From: Rhodocyclales bacterium
Lineage (GTDB): Bacteria; Pseudomonadota; Gammaproteobacteria; Burkholderiales; Rhodocyclaceae
Direction: 5' to 3'
Assembly (NCBI GenBank): GCA_026399435.1
Contig: JAPLQX010000027.1
Location: 1-64,000, forward strand
Length of the DNA: 64,000 nt
Positions 50,576 to 58,458 of the stretch are shown here, piece after piece; position 1 is the first letter of the stretch, and each line of letters opens with the position of its first letter. The translations under genes and the position numbers were made by a program. The notes beneath the pieces are model-generated. The model was not told where the DNA came from. It saw only the letters and a program-made list of their open reading frames with translations, and searched no databases.

Positions 50576-51919
50576 CTACAACACGTAGCGCGAGAGGTCT
50601 TCGTTCTTCGCCAGTTCGCCGAGCTTCGCGTCCACGTAGCTGCCGTCGATGACGAGTCGCTCGCCGCTGCGCTTTCCGGCATCGAAGGAAATTTCCTCGA
50701 GCAGCTTTTCCATCACGGTATAGAGCCGGCGGGCGCCGATGTTTTCGGTCTTCTCATTGACCTGGAAAGCGATCTCGGCCAGGCGCGTGATGCCGTCGGC
50801 GGCAAACTCCAGCGTGACGTCTTCGGTGGCCAGCAAAGCCTGGTACTGGCGCGTGAGGCAGGCATCGGTCTGGGTCAGGATGCGCTCGAAGTCGTCGACC
50901 GACAGCGAATCGAGTTCGACGCGGATCGGGAAGCGGCCCTGCAGTTCCGGAATCAGGTCGGAGGGCTTGGCCAGGTGGAACGCGCCGCTGGCGATGAACA
51001 GGATGTGGTCGGTCTTGATCATGCCGTACTTGGTGGACACCGTGGTGCCCTCAACCAGCGGCAGCAAGTCGCGCTGCACGCCCTGCCGCGAGACCTCGGC
51101 GCCATGGGCCTCGGAACGCGACGCGATCTTGTCGATCTCGTCGAGGAAGACGATGCCGTTCTGCTCGACGTTCTTCAGCGCGTCGGCCTTCACCTCCTCG
51201 TCGTTGATCAGCCGCGCGGCTTCCTCGTCGGCCAGCGACTTCAGCGCGTCCTGGATCTTCATCTTGCGCATGCGCTTCTTGCCGCCGCCGATGTTCTGGA
51301 ACATGCCCTGGATCTGCTGCGTCAGGTCCTCCATGCCCGGTGGCGCGAAGATTTCCATGCTGGCCGACGGTTGAGCGACTTCGATTTCGATTTCCTTGTC
51401 GTCGAGATCGCCCTCGCGCAGCTTCTTGCGGAACTTCTGCCGTGTGCCGGTTTCTTCCGCCGTCTCACCGGCGCCAGCGCTCTGCGTCCCTGCGGGAACT
51501 CTTGCCGGCGGCAGCAGCACATCCAGCACGCGGTCTTCGGCGGCGTCCATGGCGCGATCGCGCACGATGCGCATGGCTTCCTCGCGCGCGTCCTTGATCG
51601 CCGTCTCGGCCAGGTCGCGGATGATGGTGTCCACATCGCGGCCGACGTAGCCCACTTCGGTGAATTTGGTTGCCTCGATCTTGATGAAGGGCGCATGGGC
51701 AAGGCGCGCCAGGCGCCGCGCGATTTCGGTCTTGCCCACACCGGTGGGGCCGATCATCAGGATGTTCTTCGGCGTGATTTCGGTGCGCAGCGGCTCGGCC
51801 ACCTGGATGCGGCGCCAGCGGTTGCGCAGGGCGATCGCCACGGCGCGCTTGGCGCGCGACTGGCCGACGATGTGCTTGTCAAGTTCAGAAACGATTTCCG
51901 CAGGAGTCATGGGGGACAT
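50576..51919 (-). CDS. hslU: HslU, ATPase of the HslUV protease
   Basis: AAA+ unfoldase; 447 residues. The first ATG (51919) has AAAGGCAAG upstream. Walker A GPTGVGKT (57-64), Walker [12 protein letters not shown] (about 255-265), the pore loop in [10 protein letters not shown], the I-domain at about 110-240 and sensor 2 in [20 protein letters not shown]. Residues 140-154 ([15 protein letters not shown]) sit in the variable part of the I-domain and come from a dispersed repeat shared with cusB. It is downstream of hslV as usual. Confidence 0.97.
   Translation of the reverse strand: MSPMTPAEIVSELDKHIVGQSRAKRAVAIALRNRWRRIQVAEPLRTEITPKNILMIGPTGVGKTEIARRLARLAHAPFIKIEATKFTEVGYVGRDVDTIIRDLAETAIKDAREEAMRIVRDRAMDAAEDRVLDVLLPPARVPAGTQSAGAGETAEETGTRQKFRKKLREGDLDDKEIEIEVAQPSASMEIFAPPGMEDLTQQIQGMFQNIGGGKKRMRKMKIQDALKSLADEEAARLINDEEVKADALKNVEQNGIVFLDEIDKIASRSEAHGAEVSRQGVQRDLLPLVEGTTVSTKYGMIKTDHILFIASGAFHLAKPSDLIPELQGRFPIRVELDSLSVDDFERILTQTDACLTRQYQALLATEDVTLEFAADGITRLAEIAFQVNEKTENIGARRLYTVMEKLLEEISFDAGKRSGERLVIDGSYVDAKLGELAKNEDLSRYVL
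51458..51506 (-). repeat. Dispersed in-frame repeat, copy in hslU
   Basis: About 47 bp, 41 of them identical to the cusB copy at 1894-1946 and read in the same frame. In HslU it lies between VLDVLLPPA and the [17 protein letters not shown] segment, where E. coli HslU has an unrelated linker. Confidence 0.75.
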
Positions 51920-51982
51920 TCTTGCCTTTCGCCACCTCGGCGCGACCGCAGGCCGCGGCTTGAACCGGGCCTGGCGGCGCGC

Positions 51983-52519
51983 CTAATCGAGGATTTCGAT
52001 CAGGTGGTTCTGGTTGGTATAGATGCAAAGATCGCCGGCGATTTCCAGCGACTTCTTGACGATTTCGGCGGGCGCCAGGTCGGTGTTCTCCAGCAGGGCG
52101 CGCGCGGCAGACTGCGCATAAGCGCCGCCGCTGCCGATCGCGACGAGGCCGTATTCCGGCTCCAGCACGTCGCCGTTGCCGGTGATGATCAATGAATGCT
52201 CGCGGTCGGCGACCGAGAGCATGGCTTCCAGCCGGCGCAGCGCGCGGTCGGTGCGCCAGTCCTTGGCCAGCTCGACCGCGGCGCGCAGCAGGTTGCCCTG
52301 ATACTGCTCCAGCTTGGCCTCGAAGCGCTCGAACAACGTGAAGGCATCCGCCGTGCCGCCGGCGAATCCGGCCAGGATCTGTTCGTTGTAGAGCCGCCGC
52401 ACCTTGCGCGCGGTGGCCTTGACCACGATGTTGCCCAGCGTCACCTGGCCGTCGCCGCCCAGGGCGACGCTGTTGCCGCGGCGCACGGACAGGATGGTGG
52501 TGCCGTGATATTGCTCCAT
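51983..52519 (-). CDS. hslV: HslV, peptidase of the HslUV protease
   Basis: Threonine protease of the proteasome beta fold; 178 residues. The propeptide MEQYHG precedes [10 protein letters not shown], so the nucleophile is Thr7 of the precursor. [20 protein letters not shown] and [20 protein letters not shown] are strongly conserved, and the Gly-Ser-Gly-Gly turn lies in [20 protein letters not shown]. It lies 63 bases upstream of hslU and 24 bases downstream of the STAS gene, so it may be read from the zinc-locus transcript as well as its own promoter. Confidence 0.97.
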   Translation of the reverse strand: MEQYHGTTILSVRRGNSVALGGDGQVTLGNIVVKATARKVRRLYNEQILAGFAGGTADAFTLFERFEAKLEQYQGNLLRAAVELAKDWRTDRALRRLEAMLSVADREHSLIITGNGDVLEPEYGLVAIGSGGAYAQSAARALLENTDLAPAEIVKKSLEIAGDLCIYTNQNHLIEILD

Positions 52520-52543
52520 GGAAATCCTTGCGGAAAAAAGACC

Positions 52544-53665
52544 CTAGATTGCGCGGGCGCGCAGTTCGGCAACGTCGGCAAACCCGAGCGTTTCCAGGTA
52601 GGCGGCGACCAGTGTGCTCAAGCCGATGATCCTCAGCTTCTTGCCGGCGTCATGGAGACGCTTCAGCACCTCCAGCAGTTGCCTGGCGCTGCCCGGATCG
52701 ATGCGCACCAGATTGCGCGCATCGACATCGAATTCGTCGCGCCCGGCCAGCGCCGCTTCGATCGGCGCGAAGTCGGCCGCCGTCGCGCCCACCATCTGGC
52801 CGCGCAGCACGAAACCCTCCGTGCCGGACTCGGACGAGGCTTCCTCCTGCGGCACTTCCTCGGTCCGCGCCGGAAGCGCCTCCCAAGAGGGCGGCGAAAC
52901 CTCGAAGGTCACGGCGTAGTTCACGGCGGCTTCCTCAAAAGCTTCCTGGCGGAATGCCTGCTGATAAAGCTCCAGCAACAGCAGCCACATCGCTTCGTTG
53001 ATTCGCTCGCCCGGCAGGACCTTCGCCGCGAGAATCTGCGCCAGATGCTCGGGACTGCCGAAAACGATTTCCTTCTTGGCCCGTTTCAGGGCCGCCAATC
53101 CGCGCATCAGCAGCGTGGCGCCGTTGTTGTCGACATCGGTCAGCTTTGCCAAGTCCATGCGCACCACGGTGCTGGTGGCCGCCAGCTTCATGGTCTGCTT
53201 GAGGACTTCGCCGATGCCGGCGTTCAGTACGCCGGAGAGCGATACGTGGGCCCGCCCGCCGCTACTCTCGCTGGCCGTGTGCGGGCCATCGACCACGGCA
53301 CTCCAGGCCGGCGGGGATTTCTCGAAACGGCGCGCAAACGTCAGGGCCAGAGCGTCGAAAGCCGGGCGGCGCCCCAGGGCCTGCAGCAGTTCGAACAGGC
53401 AAGCCCAGGCGCGCACGGCGTAATCGCCAAGCTCTTCGCCGCTCTTGATCGCGGCCTCGAGCCGGCGCATGGCCTCCAGGTCCTGCCCCGTGGCATACAT
53501 CGCCGCGGCCTCTGCCAGCGGCGGCGGCAGCGATGGGCGCATCGGCGGTGCCGACGGTGCCGGCGAAGGCGGAATTTCAGGCGCAGCAGGCTCTTCCGGC
53601 GGCGTCTCGAACGCGCCCGGCACCGTGAAATCGAGGGACATCAGATCGTCGTCGTCGTCGGCCAC
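52544..53665 (-). CDS. STAS-domain protein
   Basis: 373 residues from a GTG at 53665 that shares bases with the znuB stop (TAGTG); an ATG 24 bases later (53641) is the alternative. The N-terminus is an acidic run (VADDDDDLMSLDF) and a Pro-rich linker. A helical region at about 55-115 precedes a first STAS-like unit (about 130-230: VVRMDLAKLTDVDNNGATLL, FGSPEHLAQILAAKV). A second, C-terminal STAS unit (about 295-373) reads DEFDVDARNLVRIDPGSARQ and KKLRIIGLSTLVAAYLETLG. STAS domains mediate regulatory or transport-linked protein contacts. A target is not apparent; a longer reading upstream is antisense to znuB and rejected. Confidence 0.75.
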   Translation of the reverse strand: MADDDDDLMSLDFTVPGAFETPPEEPAAPEIPPSPAPSAPPMRPSLPPPLAEAAAMYATGQDLEAMRRLEAAIKSGEELGDYAVRAWACLFELLQALGRRPAFDALALTFARRFEKSPPAWSAVVDGPHTASESSGGRAHVSLSGVLNAGIGEVLKQTMKLAATSTVVRMDLAKLTDVDNNGATLLMRGLAALKRAKKEIVFGSPEHLAQILAAKVLPGERINEAMWLLLLELYQQAFRQEAFEEAAVNYAVTFEVSPPSWEALPARTEEVPQEEASSESGTEGFVLRGQMVGATAADFAPIEAALAGRDEFDVDARNLVRIDPGSARQLLEVLKRLHDAGKKLRIIGLSTLVAAYLETLGFADVAELRARAI

Positions 53666-54486
53666 TACTGATCTGGAGCATTGCTGCTTTGGTTGAGGAT
53701 TGAAGAGTATAACTCGGCGGCCGCCGGCTTGAAAAAGCTCAACCCAACAAATGCCAGCAAGCATAGGCTGCAAACCACGGTCGCCCCGGCAGGAAGGTCG
53801 GCGTACAGCGAAAGCCCGAGACCCATGGCATAGCCCGCCGCACCCAACAGATAGGCGGCGATGATGCGCCGCGTGCCACTGAAGGCGCGAGTCGCCACGG
53901 CCGGGGCGATCAGGCTGGTAAACACCAGCAGCACGCCGACCAGTTGCACCGATGCCGTCACCGTGATGGCGAACAGCAGATAGAAGCCGAGCCGCGGCCA
54001 GCGTTGCGCCGGCCCCAGCCACAAGGCCAGGACACCGACATACAGCAGCGCCACGGGCCACAGGGCGGCCCAGCTCACCCACAGCAACTGCCCGGCCAGC
54101 AGGTCGCGCAGATGCTCGCCACCATGCGGGTTGTGCGCCAGCAACAGGATGCCGGCGGCAGCCGAAAAAACGAATACGAGGCCTATCAGCGCTTCCTGCA
54201 TCTCCGGCCAGCGGCGCTCGCACCAGGTGAGCAACAGCGCACCGATCCCTGCCGCCAGGCCGGCGGCGAGTTGCGCGCCGAGACCCTGCGGCAGACCACT
54301 GAAGACGACGTCGAGATCGGTCAGGCTGGCGGCAACGGCGCCAAGTCCCGCCACCTGGGCGATGGCGAGGTCGATGAAGATGATGCCCCGCCGCAGCACG
54401 TCGATGCCCAGCATGACATGCGTCGCCAGCACCAGCAGGCCGGCGACAAAGGGGGCGAGCAGCAGGGTCCAGTCGAGGGTGTCCAT
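53665..54486 (-). CDS. znuB: Zinc/metal ABC transporter permease (ZnuB family)
   Basis: Inner-membrane permease of a metal-uptake ABC system; 273 residues with seven or eight helices. Family features: VLRRGIIFIDLAIAQVAGLG after the first helices, LLAHNPHGGEHLRDLLAGQL with a His pair, and TASVQLVGVLLVFTSLIAPA in the late helices. It lies two bases after znuA. No gene for the ATPase (ZnuC) is present anywhere in the locus, so an ATPase must be encoded elsewhere or shared. Confidence 0.9.
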   Translation of the reverse strand: MDTLDWTLLLAPFVAGLLVLATHVMLGIDVLRRGIIFIDLAIAQVAGLGAVAASLTDLDVVFSGLPQGLGAQLAAGLAAGIGALLLTWCERRWPEMQEALIGLVFVFSAAAGILLLAHNPHGGEHLRDLLAGQLLWVSWAALWPVALLYVGVLALWLGPAQRWPRLGFYLLFAITVTASVQLVGVLLVFTSLIAPAVATRAFSGTRRIIAAYLLGAAGYAMGLGLSLYADLPAGATVVCSLCLLAFVGLSFFKPAAAELYSSILNQSSNAPDQ

Positions 54487-54488
54487 GC

Positions 54489-55379
54489 TTATTTCGCGGC
54501 CAGCAATCGCGCCAGCATGTCGTCGAACAAACCGGTGAGATCTTTCGCTGCGTCATTGCCGCCAACCGTGAATGGCAGCACCACGGCAGGAGTGCCGCTG
54601 TTGGCGGCGAACCAGTCCGTCGCTCGGCTGCCTTCCCAGACGGCACGAATCACCCAGCGTGGCTTGTGGCCGCGCACCTGTTCGAGTACCCGCGACAAAT
54701 GCGCGGCGGAGGCCTCGACGCCCGGCTTGGGTTCCAGCGTCGCCACTTCCTTGAGGCCCAGCCAGTCGAGCAGATAGGAAAAGGACTTGTGCTGCACCAC
54801 GATCGGCTGCCCACGCAGTAGCGCCGCCTGCTTTTCCCAACGCGCCAGGTTGGCGCGCCAGCGTCCGGCGAAGGCGGCATAGCCAGCCTGGTAGGCCGTC
54901 GCATTGGCCGGATCGAGTTGTGCCAGGCGTGCCGCCAGCGCGTCGCCGACCTTCAAATAGACGCGCGGATCGGTATTGATGTGCGGATTGCCGCCGGCAT
55001 GCACGTCGCCATCGGCGCGGTCGAGCTTGGCTGGAACTTCCAGCATGCGGGCGTAGGCGGCGGCCTCGAAGTAGCCCGGCTGACCGGCCTGGATGCGGAC
55101 GTTGCCGGATTCGCGCTGCACCAGCGGCAGCCAGCCGATCTCCAGCTCGGCGCCGGTGGCGATGACGAGGTCTGCGTTGCGGGCGCGGGCGATCAGCGAC
55201 GGCCGCGCCTCGATCCGGTGCGGATCCTGCAGGGCCGTGGTCACCGACGCCACCTTGATTTTGTCGCCGGCAATCTCCTGTGCCAGCGCCGCCCATTCCG
55301 GCACGGTGCTCAGTACATTCAGTGCCGCCTGCGCAGGCAGGGCCAGCAACGCGGCCAGCACCATCAGAATTTTTCGCAT
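54489..55379 (-). CDS. znuA: Zinc/metal ABC transporter substrate-binding protein (ZnuA family)
   Basis: Periplasmic metal-binding protein; 296 residues from the ATG at 55379, which has GAGGAG six bases upstream; another ATG two codons earlier is too close to that site. Signal peptide about 1-20. Candidate metal ligands are the His residues in LQDPHRIEARPS, NPHINTDPRVYL and VVQHKSFSYLLDWLGL, the three positions known from ZnuA. The long His-rich loop of many ZnuA proteins is reduced to GDVHAGGNPH. Metal specificity (zinc or manganese) is not certain. Confidence 0.9.
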   Translation of the reverse strand: MRKILMVLAALLALPAQAALNVLSTVPEWAALAQEIAGDKIKVASVTTALQDPHRIEARPSLIARARNADLVIATGAELEIGWLPLVQRESGNVRIQAGQPGYFEAAAYARMLEVPAKLDRADGDVHAGGNPHINTDPRVYLKVGDALAARLAQLDPANATAYQAGYAAFAGRWRANLARWEKQAALLRGQPIVVQHKSFSYLLDWLGLKEVATLEPKPGVEASAAHLSRVLEQVRGHKPRWVIRAVWEGSRATDWFAANSGTPAVVLPFTVGGNDAAKDLTGLFDDMLARLLAAK

Positions 55380-55389
55380 GATCATCTCC

Positions 55390-56796
55390 TCAGAATTGGT
55401 GGGCGCCGTGGGCGCCTATGCTCATCACGTACTGCAGCCAGAACTGGTTGTCGACCAGGCCGGGTCCGCGTGATACATCGCGTGCATACTGGAAGCGCAG
55501 CCGGGCGAACTCGGATGAGGCGTAGTCGATCATTACGGTGTCGCGGCGCGGCTTCCAGGCGGCAAACTGCGGCAGGTTGGCGGCCGCCAGCGCGCCGCTG
55601 TTGACCATGCCGATCGCGGCGTTGCCGGAATCCAGCCGGTCGTAGCGATAGCCGGCGCGCCAGTGCGGCATGAACTGATAGACGCCCTGCACGTAGAGCC
55701 CGTTTTGCGTCGCGTCGTAGTTGCCGGCGAGGCGCACGCCGCAATTGCCGGCGCCGGCCGCGGCCGCATCGACACAGGACAACTCACCCTTTTCGACGCG
55801 GCGGAAGGCCTCCGCCTGCAGCTTGAAATTGCGCTCACTGGGGTTGCCATTCGGCGCCCACTTCCAGACGAAGTCGGCGCCGACGGTGCGGCTGTTGCCT
55901 GAGAAGGCGACGGTGTTCGCATTGCCCGTGGTGTCGGTTTGGGCAAAGCCGCGGTTGGTCGGCCGCGTGCCGACCGCCGAGAGCCCGGCACGCCAGCTGC
56001 TGGAGATGCCGACATCGCCGCCAGTGTGGGCAAATATCGCGCCCAGGGCGGAGCCGTTCTTGTTGCGGTCGCTGCCGGGGAAGGCATTGTCTCGGCCCGC
56101 CTCGAGGCCCAGTTCCAGCCAGGTGTCGGTGGGCGCCAGCCACTTCATTTGCAGGCCTTCCGCCGTCAGCCGGTTGCCGAAGAATGCCGCGTAGGCCAGC
56201 GGCGCGTCGGCAAAGTCCCAGGTATGCGGATGCTGTTCGTTCTGGTAACCGATGCCGGACAGGAAGCGCCCGCCCTTGAGCGTAAGGCCGTTGCCGAGTC
56301 CCAGCGTCTGGAAAAAGGCCTCCTCCACCGCCATGGTGTTGGTGGCCGACAAGGAGAGGTTCACCGCCGCCCGAAAATTCGGATCGACATTGGCGGCCAG
56401 GGCCAGTTCGCTTTCGCCCAGGCTCAGCCCCTTGCGCCGCGACGGGCCGACTTCGTCCGGCTCGCCGGCAGGGACAAAACCGCGCAGGGTCCAGCTCGAC
56501 GGCTCGCGCTGGGTTTTCGTCATGGCGCCTTGCAACACCAGCGAGATCTCGGGATTGAAGCTGTTCGCCGCACCGCGCGCGCCAGCCGTTGCGGACGCGG
56601 CGGGCGGGGCCGTGGCGCCAGCGGTCGACTCGGCGCTGGCGAGGCGTTTCTCCAGCGCGTCGATGCGCCGCTCGTAAGACTTCTTCATCTGCGCGATTTC
56701 CTCGCGCAAGGCTTGCAGGTCGGTATCGGCCGCCATGGCCGGGAAACTGGCCAGCGCGCCACAGGCGGCCAGCATGGAAACTGAAATTCGATTCAT
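55390..56796 (-). CDS. Outer-membrane porin of the zinc locus
   Basis: 468 residues. Signal peptide about 1-22 (ending PAMAA). An N-terminal coiled coil (LQALREEIAQMKKSYERRID, about 27-57) resembles that of trimeric porins and may contact peptidoglycan. The remainder is a beta barrel with alternating strands and aromatic girdles (GLYVQGVYQFMPHWRAGYRY, RLRFQYARDVS), and the chain ends in a Phe (HGAHQF), the outer-membrane assembly signal. Its position directly upstream of znuA (10 bases) suggests passive zinc entry. This is contextual; the family is not one I can name. Confidence 0.8.
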   Translation of the reverse strand: MNRISVSMLAACGALASFPAMAADTDLQALREEIAQMKKSYERRIDALEKRLASAESTAGATAPPAASATAGARGAANSFNPEISLVLQGAMTKTQREPSSWTLRGFVPAGEPDEVGPSRRKGLSLGESELALAANVDPNFRAAVNLSLSATNTMAVEEAFFQTLGLGNGLTLKGGRFLSGIGYQNEQHPHTWDFADAPLAYAAFFGNRLTAEGLQMKWLAPTDTWLELGLEAGRDNAFPGSDRNKNGSALGAIFAHTGGDVGISSSWRAGLSAVGTRPTNRGFAQTDTTGNANTVAFSGNSRTVGADFVWKWAPNGNPSERNFKLQAEAFRRVEKGELSCVDAAAAGAGNCGVRLAGNYDATQNGLYVQGVYQFMPHWRAGYRYDRLDSGNAAIGMVNSGALAAANLPQFAAWKPRRDTVMIDYASSEFARLRFQYARDVSRGPGLVDNQFWLQYVMSIGAHGAHQF

Positions 56797-56869
56797 GATT
56801 GCTCCAGAGCAAATGACACGGAGCGCCGCCCGGCGAGAGGCCGGCGGCGCAGCAAAACGTCAAGGTGCT

Positions 56870-57208
56870 TTAGAGCAGAGGCGGGGCGCGGCTGCGAAAT
56901 GCCGCGCGGAAACGAAAAGTCGGCGCTGGCGGCACGGCGACGGCAGGGGCTGCCAGCCGTCCCGCCGCCGTTGCGAAAGGAAGAACCGGTGCAGGTGGCG
57001 CCACGTCAACGCCGGCAAAGGCGATGCAGGTGGTGCAGACATGGGACAGCGTCAGTGTTGCGCCGTGCTCGGCATCTTCTTCCTGTGCGAGCTGCACGGC
57101 GGACGGTCCGGCGGCGTGGCCCAGCATGTGCGCGAGCGCAGCCTGCTGGCCGCTGACGAGCAGCAGCGAGAGCAGCAGGGCGAACAGGGGATGCAGGAAG
57201 CGGCGCAT
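56870..57208 (-). CDS. Small exported His/Cys protein at head of zinc locus
   Basis: 112 residues from the ATG at 57208; a longer reading runs through rlmI and is rejected. Signal peptide about 1-26 (FALLLSLLLVSGQQAALA). Possible ligands follow at once: HMLGHA, EEDAEHG and SHVCTTC. The C-terminal half is Pro/Ala/Arg-rich; the stretch VAVPPAPTF is encoded by a dispersed repeat. The design (signal, His, CxxC-like cluster) parallels the small protein at the head of the cus operon. A role in metal binding is inferred. A half-palindrome GTGT-N6-ACAC lies just upstream and might be a regulator site. Confidence 0.65.
   Translation of the reverse strand: MRRFLHPLFALLLSLLLVSGQQAALAHMLGHAAGPSAVQLAQEEDAEHGATLTLSHVCTTCIAFAGVDVAPPAPVLPFATAAGRLAAPAVAVPPAPTFRFRAAFRSRAPPLL
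56915..56943 (+). repeat. Dispersed in-frame repeat, copy in the zinc-locus small protein
   Basis: AAAAGTCGGCGCTGGCGGCA then CGGCGACGG. It is read in reverse orientation by the gene, giving VPPAPTF, the same frame as the DUF748 copy (PPAPT). Confidence 0.6.
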
Positions 57209-57246
57209 GGAACGTGTATTAGAACACAGTGCCCACGACGGCCGAA

Positions 57247-58449
57247 TCAATCGACCTGCAGCAGCAGGCCTTTCAGGTAGTCGCCCTCGGGGAATGCCAG
57301 GTCGACCGGATGATCGGCGGCGCCCTGCAGACGCTGCACGATGCGCGCCGTCATTTTGGTAGATGCGCCGGCATCCAGCGCGGCGCCGGCGACGATCTTC
57401 TGGAACAGTTCGGCGCTGACGCCGCCGGAACACGAGTAGGTCATCAGCAAGCCGCCCGGCGCGAGCAGGCGCAAGGCACTGAGATTGATGTCCTTGTAGG
57501 CCCGCGCGGCACGCTCGGCGTGCGCCGCCGTGTGGGCGAACTTGGGCGGGTCGAGCACGATCAGGTCGTAGCGTTCGCCGCTGCCGCGCAGATTGCGCAA
57601 CTCGGTAAACACGTCGGCCTCGCGCCAGATCGCGCGCGACGCATCAAGCTGCAGATTGAGTGCGAGGCTACGTTGCGCGGTCGCCAGCGCCGGGCCGGAA
57701 CTGTCCATCGACACCACCTCGCGCGCGCCGCCCGCCAGGGCCTGCAGCGAGAAGCCGGCGGTGTAGCAGAAGCAGTTGAGTACCCGGCGATCGCGCGCGA
57801 GTTCCGCCACGCGGCGACGGTTCTCGCGCTGGTCGAGGTAGAAACCGGTCTTGTGGCCGGCGAGAAAATCGACCGCCATTTTCACGCCGTTTTCTTCGAT
57901 CACCAGCTCCTCGCCGGACGCCGTTCCATGGAGCCAGCCGGTGACCGGTTCGAGGCCTTCGAGAGCGCGCACTTCGACATCCGAGCGCTCGTAAATGCGC
58001 GAGCAGCCGGTAGCCTTCTGCAAGGAGTCGGCGATGGCGGCACGCCACTTGTCGGCTCCCGCCGTGGTCAGTTGCACCACCACGGTGTCACCGTAGCGAT
58101 CGGCGATGACGCCGGGCAGGCCGTCGGATTCGGCGTGGATCAGGCGCAAGCCCTGTTGCCCGGCCAGTTCCGGCAGGGCCGCACGTCGCGCCACGGCGGC
58201 CGCGACGCGACGCTTGAAGAAAGCGTGATCGATGCTCTCGTCGATATCGAAGCTCCAGATCCGGGCGCGAATCTGCGAGGCCGGGCTCCACGCCGCGCGG
58301 GCCAGGGGCCGGCCGTCGCTGGAAACGACATCGACCGTGTCGCCCGGCCGGGCGCGGCCGTCGAGTTCCGCAACCGCGCCGGAGAACAGCCAGGGATGCC
58401 GGCGCCGGACGGATTTTTCCTTGCCGGGATGCAGGGTCAGGGTAGCCAT
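57247..58449 (-). CDS. rlmI: 23S rRNA (cytosine-C5) methyltransferase, RlmI family
   Basis: Methylates C1962 of 23S rRNA in E. coli; 400 residues. The N-terminal PUA domain (HPGKEKSVRRRHPWLFSGAV) is followed by an EEHEED-like domain and a Rossmann methyltransferase. The SAM site is in VLNCFCYTAGFSLQALAGGA and VSMDSSGPALATAQ; the catalytic loop is DLIVLDPPKFAHT; the nucleophilic Cys is in LLMTYSCSGGVS. All family markers are present. It lies nine bases after the DUF748 gene. Confidence 0.93.
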   Translation of the reverse strand: MATLTLHPGKEKSVRRRHPWLFSGAVAELDGRARPGDTVDVVSSDGRPLARAAWSPASQIRARIWSFDIDESIDHAFFKRRVAAAVARRAALPELAGQQGLRLIHAESDGLPGVIADRYGDTVVVQLTTAGADKWRAAIADSLQKATGCSRIYERSDVEVRALEGLEPVTGWLHGTASGEELVIEENGVKMAVDFLAGHKTGFYLDQRENRRRVAELARDRRVLNCFCYTAGFSLQALAGGAREVVSMDSSGPALATAQRSLALNLQLDASRAIWREADVFTELRNLRGSGERYDLIVLDPPKFAHTAAHAERAARAYKDINLSALRLLAPGGLLMTYSCSGGVSAELFQKIVAGAALDAGASTKMTARIVQRLQGAADHPVDLAFPEGDYLKGLLLQVD

Positions 58450-58458
58450 GGGACGGGG

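Noticed and set aside
53666..54646. Upstream extension of the STAS gene across znuB
   Set aside because: The extension is out of frame with znuB, has no domain, and the STAS chain has suitable starts at 53665 and 53641.
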